Shown piece after piece: positions 1-7,387 of a stretch of DNA of 36,584 nucleotides. Source of the stretch: Bacteroidales bacterium (GTDB lineage: Bacteria > Bacteroidota > Bacteroidia > Bacteroidales > UBA7960); NCBI GenBank assembly GCA_003560165.1, contig PWJC01000118.1:1-36584 (forward strand), read 5' to 3'. The notes under the pieces were generated by a model that did no database searches, was not told the DNA's origin, and worked only from the letters and a program-made list of their open reading frames with translations. Made by a program: the position numbers and the translations under genes. Within the stretch, counting starts at the first letter, position 1; every line of letters begins with the position of its first letter.

Positions 1-112
1 ACTCTTCAACTCTTCAACTCTTCAACTCTTCAACTCTTCAACTCTTCAACTCTTCAACTCTTCAACTCTTCAACTCTTCAACTCTTCAACTCTTCAACTC
101 TTCAACTCTTCA
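1..112. repeat. Perfect 8-bp tandem repeat, 14 copies
   Basis: The unit ACTCTTCA (AGTTGAAG read on the minus strand, allowing for phase) is repeated 14 times without error and runs off the left edge of the window, so the true array may be longer. It lies about 60 bp beyond the stop codon of the decayed FAH gene, which points leftwards, so a read-through transcript would carry a purine-rich AGTTGAAG array. The period of 8 is not a multiple of 3 and no open frame is credible here. A diverged copy of the same octamer lies at 18964-18995. The repeats have no spacers, so this is not a CRISPR array. Confidence 0.97.
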
Positions 113-133
113 ACTTTCTTCCCTTCGTCCTCT

Positions 134-160
134 GTCTTCCGTCTTCCGTCTTCCGTCTTC
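134..160. repeat. 7-bp tandem repeat next to the octamer array
   Basis: GTCTTCC (GGAAGAC on the minus strand) occurs 3.9 times in tandem between the octamer array and the stop codon of the FAH gene. The flanks at 116-133 and 161-170 are also pyrimidine-rich on the plus strand. The order, reading away from the gene, is 7-mers and then 8-mers. The same order is found downstream of coaD. Confidence 0.93.
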
Positions 161-171
161 TTCCTTCGTTC

Positions 172-780
172 TCACCTCACTGCCACTTTCAGCACTTTTT
201 CCTCCTGAAGGCTGACTTCGAGAATGTCGCCTGCTTCCACAGGCACGTATCCGGGTGTGCCGGTAAACAGGTAATCGCCGATCTTGAGGGTCACGTACCC
301 TGATACCAGGGCGATCAGCTCATCGAAATCCTGCATCATCCGTTTGGATGAGGCTTCGTATTCATGGCGGCTGTTTTTTTTGAGTGAAAAGCAGACCCCC
401 TTCGTTTCATCCAGGCTGCCGGCAGGCACCAGGCGGCTTACGGCGGCCGAACCGTCGAAGGCCACCCCCATTTCCCACGGAAGGCCCTGGCTGATGTGGC
501 GCAGGAGCAGGTCGTGGGCCGTAAAGGTCAGGCCGGCACCGATCTCCTGGTAGTAGGAAGGGGCAAAGCGGCTCTGTATCTGTTTGCCCGGTTTGCAGAT
601 CCTGGCCACCAATGATACGCCGCAGCTGACACTGATGGAAAAGTCTGGGATAAAAAAGGCTTGTCCGGCCTTGATGAGGGCGGTTTCGGGGTTTATAAAA
701 AAACTGGGCTAACTGCTGAAGGCGCCACCTTTACCGGCTTGGGGGCCGGGTACGTTCTCGCCGGTACAGAAGATCTTCAT
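172..780 (-). pseudogene. Decayed fumarylacetoacetate hydrolase (FAH) family gene with internal stop
   Basis: Translating from ATG at 780 gives MKIFCTGEN..., which matches the usual start of Bacteroidota FAH-family (2-hydroxyhepta-2,4-diene-1,7-dioate isomerase-like) proteins. At codon 24 (709-711) there is a TAG, in a place where relatives often have Glu (GAG), after which the frame continues unbroken to 172 (PSFFINPETALI..., FTAHDLL, GLPWE, FTGTPGY). Intact proteins of this type have about 203 residues, as here (202 codons plus the final stop). The family's metal-binding ExE is replaced by G-V-S in SCGVSLVAR, the Asp of the DFTARD-type motif is Thr, and the N-terminal GRNYxxH-type motif reads GENVPGP. 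The gene lies 6 bp after the exonuclease stop, so it was probably its operon partner. I infer a pseudogene or a catalytically dead paralog. A sequencing error could explain the TAG but not the lost ligands. Confidence 0.8.
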
Positions 781-786
781 GGCGGG

Positions 787-1617
787 TTACTGATCTTTGA
801 AGATGATATTGCCCTTGTCGAAACCGCGGAGGATGATGGACTGGATCAGGTTTTTGGTCGAAAGCGGAAAATCTGCCTTCATCATCCAGTCAAAATACTG
901 GGGTTCCTTCTTGAATACCTCCTCCACGACCTTACCTTTGTATTTTCCGAATTTAAAAACCTCCCTGCCTTGTTTGTCGTAGCCTATATGACCAACCAGG
1001 TCGGCATTGCGGTGGTTGTAGGAAAAATCGTGCAGGGCCTGGACGTCGTTTTTTATGGGGCCTTCAAGCCGGCCTTCCCGGTCTTCGTAATCCACTCCCT
1101 GGTAGCGTTCTATCTGTGAGAGCAAAATCTCGTAGGTGGCCCTGGTGTCGGCCTCGGCTTCATGAGCCCCCACCAGGTCCTTCCCGCAGTAAAACTTGTA
1201 TGCGGCTCTCAGGGTGCGGGGCTCCATCTTGTGAAAGATGTTCTGCACGTCGATCAGCCGGCGTTTTCTGATGTCGAACTGGATGCCGCACCTGAGGAAT
1301 TCCTCGATCAGCATCGGGATGTCGAACTTGTTGGAATTGTAGCCTGCCAGGTCGCAATGCTGAAGAAACTGTTCGAGGGAGGGGGCCAGCTGGGCAAAGG
1401 TCGGTGCATCGGCCACGTCAAGGTTGGAGATGCCGTGGATGGCGGTGACTTCCGCCGGAATGGGGATGGTAGGGTTCACCCTTTTTGTCAGAGATTCGTT
1501 GGTGCCGTCGGGTATTACCTTGTAGATGCTGATCTCTACGATGCGGTCTCTTACCACATTTACTCCCGTGGTTTCCAGGTCGAAAAAGGCCAGGGGGCGA
1601 ACAAGTTTCAATTGCAT
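787..1617 (-). CDS. DnaQ-family 3'-5' exonuclease (DEDDh)
   Basis: This 276-residue protein has the RNase T/DnaQ exonuclease fold. Exo I is FFDLETTG (D13, E15), Exo II is the GYNSNKFD region (D99) and Exo III is HEAEAD (H152, D157), so all acidic and histidine residues of a DEDDh enzyme are present. Residues from about 215 (FKFGKYKGKVVEEV...FDWM) form a small C-terminal domain resembling that seen in ExoX-like proteins. It is expected to remove nucleotides from DNA 3' ends in the cytoplasm; whether it proofreads with polymerase III or works in repair cannot be told from sequence. Start ATG at 1617. The stop is 6 bp before the decayed FAH gene. Confidence 0.9.
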   Translation of the reverse strand: MQLKLVRPLAFFDLETTGVNVVRDRIVEISIYKVIPDGTNESLTKRVNPTIPIPAEVTAIHGISNLDVADAPTFAQLAPSLEQFLQHCDLAGYNSNKFDIPMLIEEFLRCGIQFDIRKRRLIDVQNIFHKMEPRTLRAAYKFYCGKDLVGAHEAEADTRATYEILLSQIERYQGVDYEDREGRLEGPIKNDVQALHDFSYNHRNADLVGHIGYDKQGREVFKFGKYKGKVVEEVFKKEPQYFDWMMKADFPLSTKNLIQSIILRGFDKGNIIFKDQ

Positions 1618-1659
1618 GGCGCTTTGGTTTGGTTTGTTTGCGAAGTTACAACAAATCTG

Positions 1660-1693
1660 CTTATCCGGGCGGGCAGTTGCCTGCCCGGATAAG
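1660..1693. repeat. Long inverted repeat between E2 and exonuclease genes
   Basis: Arms CTTATCCGGGCGGGCA and TGCCTGCCCGGATAAG pair at 15 of 16 positions, the exception being a G-T wobble, and are separated by only 2 bases, so the real loop would be about 4 nt. It lies about 40 bp past the stop of the E2 gene (minus strand) and could stop its transcription, but no clear U-tract follows on the minus strand. A second perfect 14-bp palindrome, CGGCAGGCCTGCCG, lies at 1705-1718, between this hairpin and the E2 stop. Confidence 0.6.
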
Positions 1694-1729
1694 TACCATC
1701 AGCCCGGCAGGCCTGCCGTTGGGAATTAT

Positions 1730-3079
1730 TCAGCGCTGTTCTCCCTGTCTGGATTCGAAGTTCTCCAGGTATTCGGCCACGCGCTGCAGGAAAAGCCCCC
1801 CAAGCGCTCCGTCCACGATCCTGTGATCGCAGCCCAGTGAAAGCATCATCTGGTGGCGGATGCCAATGCTGTCGCCCTGGAGGGTTTCGATCACCACGGG
1901 CTTCTTCTGGATAAGCCCTGCGCCCAGTATGCCGACCTGTGGCTGATGGATGATGGGGGTGCCCGTTAGGGCACCGAAGGTGCCAAAATTGGTGAGGGTG
2001 AAACTGCCGCCCTGGATCTCATCGGGCTTCAACTGGTTTTGACGGGCGCGTTGTGCCAGATCGTTCACCTCCCTGGCAAGGCCAGTCAGGCTCTTGTGGT
2101 CGGCGTTTCTGATCACGGGCACAATGAGATTGCCATCGGGCAGGGCCGCTGCCATCCCTATATTGATCTCGCTGCGCCTGATGATGCGGTGGCCGTCGAG
2201 CGAAACGTTCATCATGGGGTAGTCGCGCAGCGCCTTTGCAATGGCTTCAATAAAGATGGGAGTAAAGGTGAGCTTTTGTCCTTCCCTTTTCTGCAGTTCG
2301 TCCTTATGCCTGTTTCTCCAGGCGACAACTCCCGTCATATCCACCTCCCTGAACAGGGTAATGTGTACGGAGGTGTCCCTCGACATCACCATGTGGTCGG
2401 CAATGAGCCTGCGCATGCGGTCCATCTCGATCACCTCATCCTTTGCTCCGGCAACCGCTGCCGGTTGTGTGGCCTGTTTAGCCGCTGCGGCAGGGTGGGG
2501 CGGGGTATCACGGGTTGCTGCCTCGTCTTTTTTGCGTTTTTCAAGGTAGTTCAGCAGGTCGTCCCTGGTCAGTCGGCCGTCTTTGCCGCTGCCGGGTATG
2601 CCGGCAAGTTCGTCAGCTGGAATTTTCTCTTTCCTGGCAATGCTTCTGACAAGGGGTGAGTAAAAGCGTTCATCTGCTGCCCGGTTGGTTGCCGGGGCAG
2701 CCTGTTCTTCGGGGGGGGGGGCGGCCGGAGCCCCTGTTTCTTTCTCCGATGGCGGGGGTGCCGGGATTTGGGTGCCAGCTTCCTGCCGGGTGGGGACTGA
2801 GGCCTTCTCTTCTTCCGGGGTCTCCTCATGGCCCTCTTCTCCGGTTTCAATGACGGCGATCACGGTGTCTACCTCTACGGTGTCGCCCTCCTGAAAAAAC
2901 TGTTCTTTCAATATGCCCTCGACCGGGCTCGGGATTTCGGAGTCCACCTTGTCGGTGGCGAGTTCCAGTATGGGGTCGTCGAGTTCGATGGGGTCGCCAA
3001 CCTGCTTCAACCATTTGGTGATGGTTGCCTCTGTGATGCTTTCACCCAGCTTGGGCATTTTCAATTCAAAGCTTGCCAT
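1730..3079 (-). CDS. 2-oxo acid dehydrogenase E2 (lipoamide acyltransferase)
   Basis: This 449-residue E2 subunit transfers an acyl group from lipoyl-lysine to CoA. Domains in order: one lipoyl domain (1-80, lipoylated K44 in ATDKVDSE), an E/P/A-rich flexible linker (about 82-136), a peripheral-subunit-binding domain that docks E1 or E3 (139-180) and the catalytic domain from about 215 to the end, with the HxxxDG motif (H419, D423). The layout with one lipoyl domain resembles branched-chain 2-oxoacid dehydrogenase E2, but pyruvate or 2-oxoglutarate cannot be excluded. No E1 or E3 gene is adjacent, so its partners must be encoded elsewhere. The linker contains an 11-C run on the coding strand (2711-2721, residues 120-123), a possible slippage site. 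Start ATG at 3079. Confidence 0.93.
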   Translation of the reverse strand: MASFELKMPKLGESITEATITKWLKQVGDPIELDDPILELATDKVDSEIPSPVEGILKEQFFQEGDTVEVDTVIAVIETGEEGHEETPEEEKASVPTRQEAGTQIPAPPPSEKETGAPAAPPPEEQAAPATNRAADERFYSPLVRSIARKEKIPADELAGIPGSGKDGRLTRDDLLNYLEKRKKDEAATRDTPPHPAAAAKQATQPAAVAGAKDEVIEMDRMRRLIADHMVMSRDTSVHITLFREVDMTGVVAWRNRHKDELQKREGQKLTFTPIFIEAIAKALRDYPMMNVSLDGHRIIRRSEINIGMAAALPDGNLIVPVIRNADHKSLTGLAREVNDLAQRARQNQLKPDEIQGGSFTLTNFGTFGALTGTPIIHQPQVGILGAGLIQKKPVVIETLQGDSIGIRHQMMLSLGCDHRIVDGALGGLFLQRVAEYLENFESRQGEQR

Positions 3080-3169
3080 TCCTGTTGTTTTTGATATGAT
3101 GTGGAAAGTCCTAATTCTGGAACAAAGATTTACCGAAAAGGTTTGATCCCTGTGCAGGGCCCTCCCGGC

Positions 3170-5146
3170 TCAAAGCGGGGCAGCGGGGCTTTGCCTGCCA
3201 AGCTGGCGGTAGCCTTTCAGGCAGAGCATGAAGTCGTTCTCTACCTTGTAGTCTTTTGCATACAGGCTGTTGAGGTTGGCCAGGGTGGCGGCCTCCAGCT
3301 TTTTGTCCCTGAAGGCATCTGCGGGATGCAATACGCTTTTTTTCAGCGGGGGCAGCTTCTCCATGTTTTTGCCCGGATGGTAGCCCACCCAGGTTTTTTT
3401 TCCCCCGAGTACCTTCAGGAGGTTTTTCACAAAACCACGGCCGTTATTGACAAACAGCAACTGCAACGGCAGAGTGATCAGAAAAAACAAGGCGGCGACC
3501 AGATCGAAGAGTCTCTTTTTTCGCCTGTTGCCGGTACGGTTGACCGCATTCACGCTGATGGTGAACAGGTCGCCGAAGGTGTCGATGCTGTTGCTGCCGA
3601 TAATATACAGGCTTTCGGGGGGGGCGATCTTGAAGCGCACCGGCGTGTCCTGCAAGCTGTGCATGCTGTCGATAATGGCCTGGGAACTCATGTTCCCGGC
3701 GCAGAATATGACCTCGCTGATGCGGTAGATATCGATGATCTCCCTGATTTGCCCGAAACTGCCCAGGTAGCCTTCTTCCCCTGGTTTTTCTCCCCCCGGC
3801 GATACCAGGCCGATAAAGGCGGTGTTCCCCGACTGCCTCAGCAGCTTCAGTATCCGGTCGGCCTCCTTCCCCTTGCCGGCAATCAGTACGCGTTTGCTCG
3901 CTTCCCTCCCGAAATGGATGTTGCCCTGCCTGATCAGGGCATAGGCGGTTCTCAACAGGTTCATGGAAAAAAGGGCCCATATGCTGCCCAGCAGTATCAG
4001 CGCCCTGGAAAATCGCAGATGCAGTGGCAGCAGGGCGTATATCACCAGGATGGCAATGGTTCCCAGCCCAATGCCCCTGACCAGCTTAAACAGGCTCACC
4101 GGACGGTCGTATCCTCCGCTAATGGTAACGGCCGATAACCAGAACACAATATAGGCCGGTACCGCATAGCGCATAAATTCAGGAGGGTAATGGGCCGACT
4201 GCAGGGCAAACACCTGGTGTTCCCAATAGTTTTTCAAGTAATAGAAGCCCGCATAGATCAGACCGGCATCGGCCAGCGGCCAGAATGAGCGTTTCACAAA
4301 ACGGGTCAGGATGGCCAGGCCTGCCCTGAAGTAAATGGCCAGCCTGATCAATAGCGAAAAGGTCCAGGCATTTTTGGGAGAGAAGTGTTTTTGCGCAAAC
4401 ACGATCATGGCCCGGTAAAACACCATGACGTAATTGACGCTGCTTTTTTTTGTGCTTTCTCCCTTGTAATGGATGATGCGGGTTCCTGGGTAGTAATAGT
4501 TGGAGTATCCGGCCTTGCTGATCCGGTAAGACAAGTCGATGTCTTCTCCATACATAAAAAAGTCCTCGTCGAGGGTCCCGGTTTTTTTAAGGGCTTCCCT
4601 GCGAAGCAGCATGAAGGCCCCCGAGAGGACATCTACCTTGTGGGTCTTGTTCTTGTCGAGGTAGCCCAGGTGGTATTTTCCGAACAGCCTTGATTTGGGA
4701 AAGAGGGCCGAAAGCCCGAATACCTTGCAAAAGGCCACCCCCGGGGTGGGAAGGCTTCGTTTCGATTCCGGAAGGAACCTGCCCTGCCCGTCGAGCATTT
4801 TTACCCCCAATGCCCCGGCATCGGGATGGCTTTCCATAAATCCGACCACCCGGGGCAGGGTGTCGTCCTCGACCACGGTGTCGGGGTTGAGCAGGAGTAT
4901 ATACCGGCCACGGGAAATTTTGATGGCCTGGTTGTTGGCCTTGCTGAAACCCACGTTCTCCTGGTTGACAATGAGTTTTACTTCAGGGAATTTCTCCCTC
5001 ACCATATCCACCGAAGCGTCGATGGAATGATTGTCTACCACGATTACCTCCATGGGGAGACTCCTCCCGGATTTGATTACGGAATTCAGGCACTGTTCGA
5101 GAAAGTACTGTACGTTGTAGTTGACAATGACGACCGACAGCAGCAT
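3170..5146 (-). CDS. GT2 glycosyltransferase fused to a degenerate phosphoglycosyltransferase-like half
   Basis: Residues 1 to about 250 are a family 2 glycosyltransferase of the rhamnosyltransferase type: SVVIVNYN start, VVDNHS, NPDT (D89) and FMYGEDIDLSYR (E201, D202). Then come about five hydrophobic segments between 265 and 400, a Rossmann-like region (SKRVLIAGKGKEADRIL, 418-434, to about 520) and KKRLFDLVAALFFLITLP (543-560), which resembles the CoA-binding-3 and membrane-entry helix of WbaP/WcaJ-type polyprenyl glycosylphosphotransferases. The downstream catalytic part of that family (KFRTM-like and DE motifs) is not visible; only a short tail of about 90 residues follows. I infer a membrane-bound sugar transferase for surface polysaccharide whose second half is a scaffold. 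It starts 5 bp after the recR stop, so the two are probably cotranscribed. Confidence 0.85.
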   Translation of the reverse strand: MLLSVVIVNYNVQYFLEQCLNSVIKSGRSLPMEVIVVDNHSIDASVDMVREKFPEVKLIVNQENVGFSKANNQAIKISRGRYILLLNPDTVVEDDTLPRVVGFMESHPDAGALGVKMLDGQGRFLPESKRSLPTPGVAFCKVFGLSALFPKSRLFGKYHLGYLDKNKTHKVDVLSGAFMLLRREALKKTGTLDEDFFMYGEDIDLSYRISKAGYSNYYYPGTRIIHYKGESTKKSSVNYVMVFYRAMIVFAQKHFSPKNAWTFSLLIRLAIYFRAGLAILTRFVKRSFWPLADAGLIYAGFYYLKNYWEHQVFALQSAHYPPEFMRYAVPAYIVFWLSAVTISGGYDRPVSLFKLVRGIGLGTIAILVIYALLPLHLRFSRALILLGSIWALFSMNLLRTAYALIRQGNIHFGREASKRVLIAGKGKEADRILKLLRQSGNTAFIGLVSPGGEKPGEEGYLGSFGQIREIIDIYRISEVIFCAGNMSSQAIIDSMHSLQDTPVRFKIAPPESLYIIGSNSIDTFGDLFTISVNAVNRTGNRRKKRLFDLVAALFFLITLPLQLLFVNNGRGFVKNLLKVLGGKKTWVGYHPGKNMEKLPPLKKSVLHPADAFRDKKLEAATLANLNSLYAKDYKVENDFMLCLKGYRQLGRQSPAAPL

Positions 5147-5151
5147 GGGGC

Positions 5152-5775
5152 TTATTTGACAGTGTTTACATCATAGGCCGTGCGGTTGACAATAGACCGG
5201 CCAAGGGTGACTTCGTCGGCGTATTCGAGTTCGTCGCCAATGGCAATGCCCCTGGCGATCACCGAAATCTTCAGGTCAAAAGCCTGCAGCATGCGGTAGA
5301 TATAGAAACCGGTGGTGTCTCCCTCCATGGTGGTGCTCAGTGCCAGGATCACTTCCCGGATGCCGGGATCTGCCTGAAGGCGTCCGGAGAGCGAATCAAT
5401 GGTCAGGTCGGAGGGCCCGATCCCCTCCATCGGCGATATGATGCCTCCCAGTACATGGTACAGCCCGTGATACTGCCCGGTGTTCTCGATGGCCATCACA
5501 TCGCGGATGTCTTCGACAACGCAGACCAAGGCCCGGTTGCGCCGGGGCGACTCGCAAATGCTGCATACGGATTTGTCGGTGATGTTGTGGCAGTGGGTGC
5601 AATAAACTACATTGCGGTGAAGTTCGCGCAAGGCTTCGGAGAAGCTGTCGGCCGTTCCTGCATCCTGCTTCAGCAGATGAAGCACCAGCCGCAAGGCTGT
5701 TTTCCTGCCAATTCCCGGCAGTTGTGCAAAGGCCTCAACTGCGGCCTGCAATGCCCTTGAAGAATAAGTATCCAC
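5152..5775 (-). CDS. recR: Recombination protein RecR
   Basis: RecR acts with RecO to load RecA at gapped DNA. The 207-residue product has a helix-hairpin-helix ([17 protein letters not shown]), a four-Cys zinc finger (CTHC...CSIC) and a Toprim domain starting [14 protein letters not shown]. The frame can be extended to a TTG at 5799, but I chose GTG at 5775 (product begins [13 protein letters not shown]) for two reasons: family members begin at this point, and a minus-strand -7 box at 5804-5811 puts the likely transcript start near 5799, leaving the TTG almost no leader. The downstream glycosyltransferase begins after only 5 bp. Confidence 0.93.
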   Translation of the reverse strand: MDTYSSRALQAAVEAFAQLPGIGRKTALRLVLHLLKQDAGTADSFSEALRELHRNVVYCTHCHNITDKSVCSICESPRRNRALVCVVEDIRDVMAIENTGQYHGLYHVLGGIISPMEGIGPSDLTIDSLSGRLQADPGIREVILALSTTMEGDTTGFYIYRMLQAFDLKISVIARGIAIGDELEYADEVTLGRSIVNRTAYDVNTVK

Positions 5776-5803
5776 AACGCTTTCCCTGGGTTTTATCAAA
5801 GCC

Positions 5804-5811
5804 CAAAGTTA
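5804..5811 (-). promoter_or_regulatory. Bacteroidota -7 box for recR
   Basis: TAACTTTG on the minus strand matches the Bacteroidota -7 consensus TAnnTTTG. It predicts a transcript start near 5799 and supports the GTG start at 5775. A TTTG at the proper -33 distance is not clear; candidates lie 15 and 23 nt upstream of the box. Confidence 0.6.
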
Positions 5812-5822
5812 ATAATAAATGC

Positions 5823-5859
5823 CCGGCAAAAAGACAAAATCTTTGGCTATTTTTGCCGG
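5823..5859. promoter_or_regulatory. Inverted repeat between the divergent recR and symporter promoters
   Basis: Arms CCGGCAAAAA (5823-5832) and TTTTTGCCGG (5850-5859) are a perfect 10-bp inverted repeat with a 17-bp spacer. The right arm overlaps the symporter -7 box. Such symmetry could be a binding site for a dimeric regulator, or a chance product of the AT-rich promoter sequence. Confidence 0.5.
5848..5855 (+). promoter_or_regulatory. Bacteroidota -7 box for the symporter
   Basis: TATTTTTG matches TAnnTTTG. The predicted transcript start is near 5860, about 20 nt before the chosen ATG at 5883. This argues against longer versions of the reading frame that would begin at or before 5724. Confidence 0.65.
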
Positions 5860-5882
5860 TAGACCGAATCAAGCACCCGCGC

Positions 5883-7358
5883 ATGTCTCCATACCTGATC
5901 CTGCTCTCCTTCATCCTGTACACCTCACTGATCTTTCTTATATCGAGGCTGACCATCCGCCGCAAGGTCAACAACGAGGCTTATTTTCTGGGCAACAGGA
6001 ATTCTCCGTGGTATGTGGTAGCCTACGGCATGATCGGGGCTTCCCTTTCGGGGGTGACCTTTATGTCGGTGCCGGGGCTTGTGCAGGATGAGCAGTTCTC
6101 CTATATGGTACTGGTATTTGGCTACCTTGCCGGTTACGCGGTGATCGCCTGGGTGCTGCTGCCCCTGTATTACAGGCTGAACCTCACTTCGATCTATACC
6201 TACCTCGAGCATCGCTTCGGGATTGCTTCCTATAAAGCAGGGGCGTTCTACTTCATTGTTTCGCGGCTGATCGGAACCTCGTTCAGGATGTTCCTGGTGG
6301 TGATAGTGTTGCAGCGGTTTGTGTTCGATGGCTGGGGCATCCCCCTGGGGGTTACCGTGTCGCTGTTCATGCTGCTGATACTACTCTATACCTTCCAGGG
6401 AGGGATCAAGACCATTGTCTGGACCGATACCCTGCAAACCACCTTTATGATTGCCGCCGTGGTGGTCAGCATACTGCTGATCGCCGGACGCCTTGAAATG
6501 GGCCTGGGCGAACTGGCCTCGGCGGCGGGCGGGCAGGGGTATATCCGGATGTTCGTTATGGATGTTGCCGACCCCCGGTTTTTCCTGAAGCAGTTTTTCG
6601 CCGGCATGTTCATTACCATTGTCATGACCGGGCTGGATCAGGACATGATGCAAAAGAACCTGAGTTGCCGCAACCTGCGCGATGCACAAAAGAATGTGCT
6701 GACTTTCGGGGCCATCCTGATCCCGGTAAACCTGCTTTTTTTGTTCCTGGGCGCGGTTTTGTGGATCTATGCCGGCGAAGTGGGGCTGCTGCTTTCGCCC
6801 GGGCAAACTTCCGACGAACTATTTCCCATGGTGGCCTTGCAGCAGCTGGGCATGGTGGCCGGGCTGACTTTTTTCTTCGGCCTGATATCGGCGGCCTATT
6901 CGAGTGCCGACGGTACCCTGACGGCCCTGACCACGGTTTTCTGCATCGACTTTCTAGGCCTGCGCCGCCGCAAAGGCATGACAGAAAAAAAGATACAAAG
7001 GATCCGTTACCGGGTGCACCTGGGCTTTTCCGTCCTGGTGTTGCTGATCATCCTCGGATACGGTGCCATTAATGACGAAGCCCTGATCAGCACCCTGTTC
7101 ACCATTGCCGGATATACCTATGGCCCTTTGCTTGGGCTATATTTTGCCGGGATATTCACCCGCTGGGAACTCCACGACCGCTACGTGCCCCTGGTGGCCC
7201 TGTCCTCCCCCTTGATGAGTTACCTGCTCAGCGCCCACTCCGAAAGCCTTCTTTGGGGATACCGGTTCGGATTCGAGATCCTGATCGTAAACGGCCTATT
7301 CACCATAGCGGGTCTTTACCTGATCCGCAAAAAAAAGGGCCAACCGAATGACCGGTAA
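5883..7358 (+). CDS. Sodium:solute symporter (SSS family)
   Basis: This integral inner-membrane protein of 491 residues has about 13 hydrophobic segments and motifs of the sodium/glucose-type SSS family, e.g. FLGNRNSPWYVVAYGMIGAS near residue 40, GVTFMSVPG, and SAAYSSADGTLTAL near 335-350. It imports a solute with sodium; the substrate cannot be read from sequence. The frame is open further upstream, to 5724, but that part overlaps recR and lies before the -7 box at 5848-5855, so ATG 5883 is the start. The stop overlaps a terminator-like hairpin shared with ilvE, which converges from the right. Confidence 0.9.
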   Translation: MSPYLILLSFILYTSLIFLISRLTIRRKVNNEAYFLGNRNSPWYVVAYGMIGASLSGVTFMSVPGLVQDEQFSYMVLVFGYLAGYAVIAWVLLPLYYRLNLTSIYTYLEHRFGIASYKAGAFYFIVSRLIGTSFRMFLVVIVLQRFVFDGWGIPLGVTVSLFMLLILLYTFQGGIKTIVWTDTLQTTFMIAAVVVSILLIAGRLEMGLGELASAAGGQGYIRMFVMDVADPRFFLKQFFAGMFITIVMTGLDQDMMQKNLSCRNLRDAQKNVLTFGAILIPVNLLFLFLGAVLWIYAGEVGLLLSPGQTSDELFPMVALQQLGMVAGLTFFFGLISAAYSSADGTLTALTTVFCIDFLGLRRRKGMTEKKIQRIRYRVHLGFSVLVLLIILGYGAINDEALISTLFTIAGYTYGPLLGLYFAGIFTRWELHDRYVPLVALSSPLMSYLLSAHSESLLWGYRFGFEILIVNGLFTIAGLYLIRKKKGQPNDR

Positions 7359-7366
7359 GCCCTTTT
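7333..7366. terminator. Hairpin between symporter and ilvE (possibly two-way)
   Basis: AAAAGGGC (7333-7340) pairs with GCCCTTTT (7359-7366) over an 18-nt loop. The stem contains its own A- and T-tracts, so it could stop transcripts coming from either side. It spans the end of the symporter gene. Confidence 0.5.
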
Positions 7367-7387
7367 GAGGTTTCAAAAACGATGAAT

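Noticed and set aside
1-160. Possible CRISPR array or telomere-like end
   Set aside because: Units of 7-8 bp without spacers are not CRISPR. Telomere-like TTAAACCC units at 19014-19043 are internal to the chromosome and too few.
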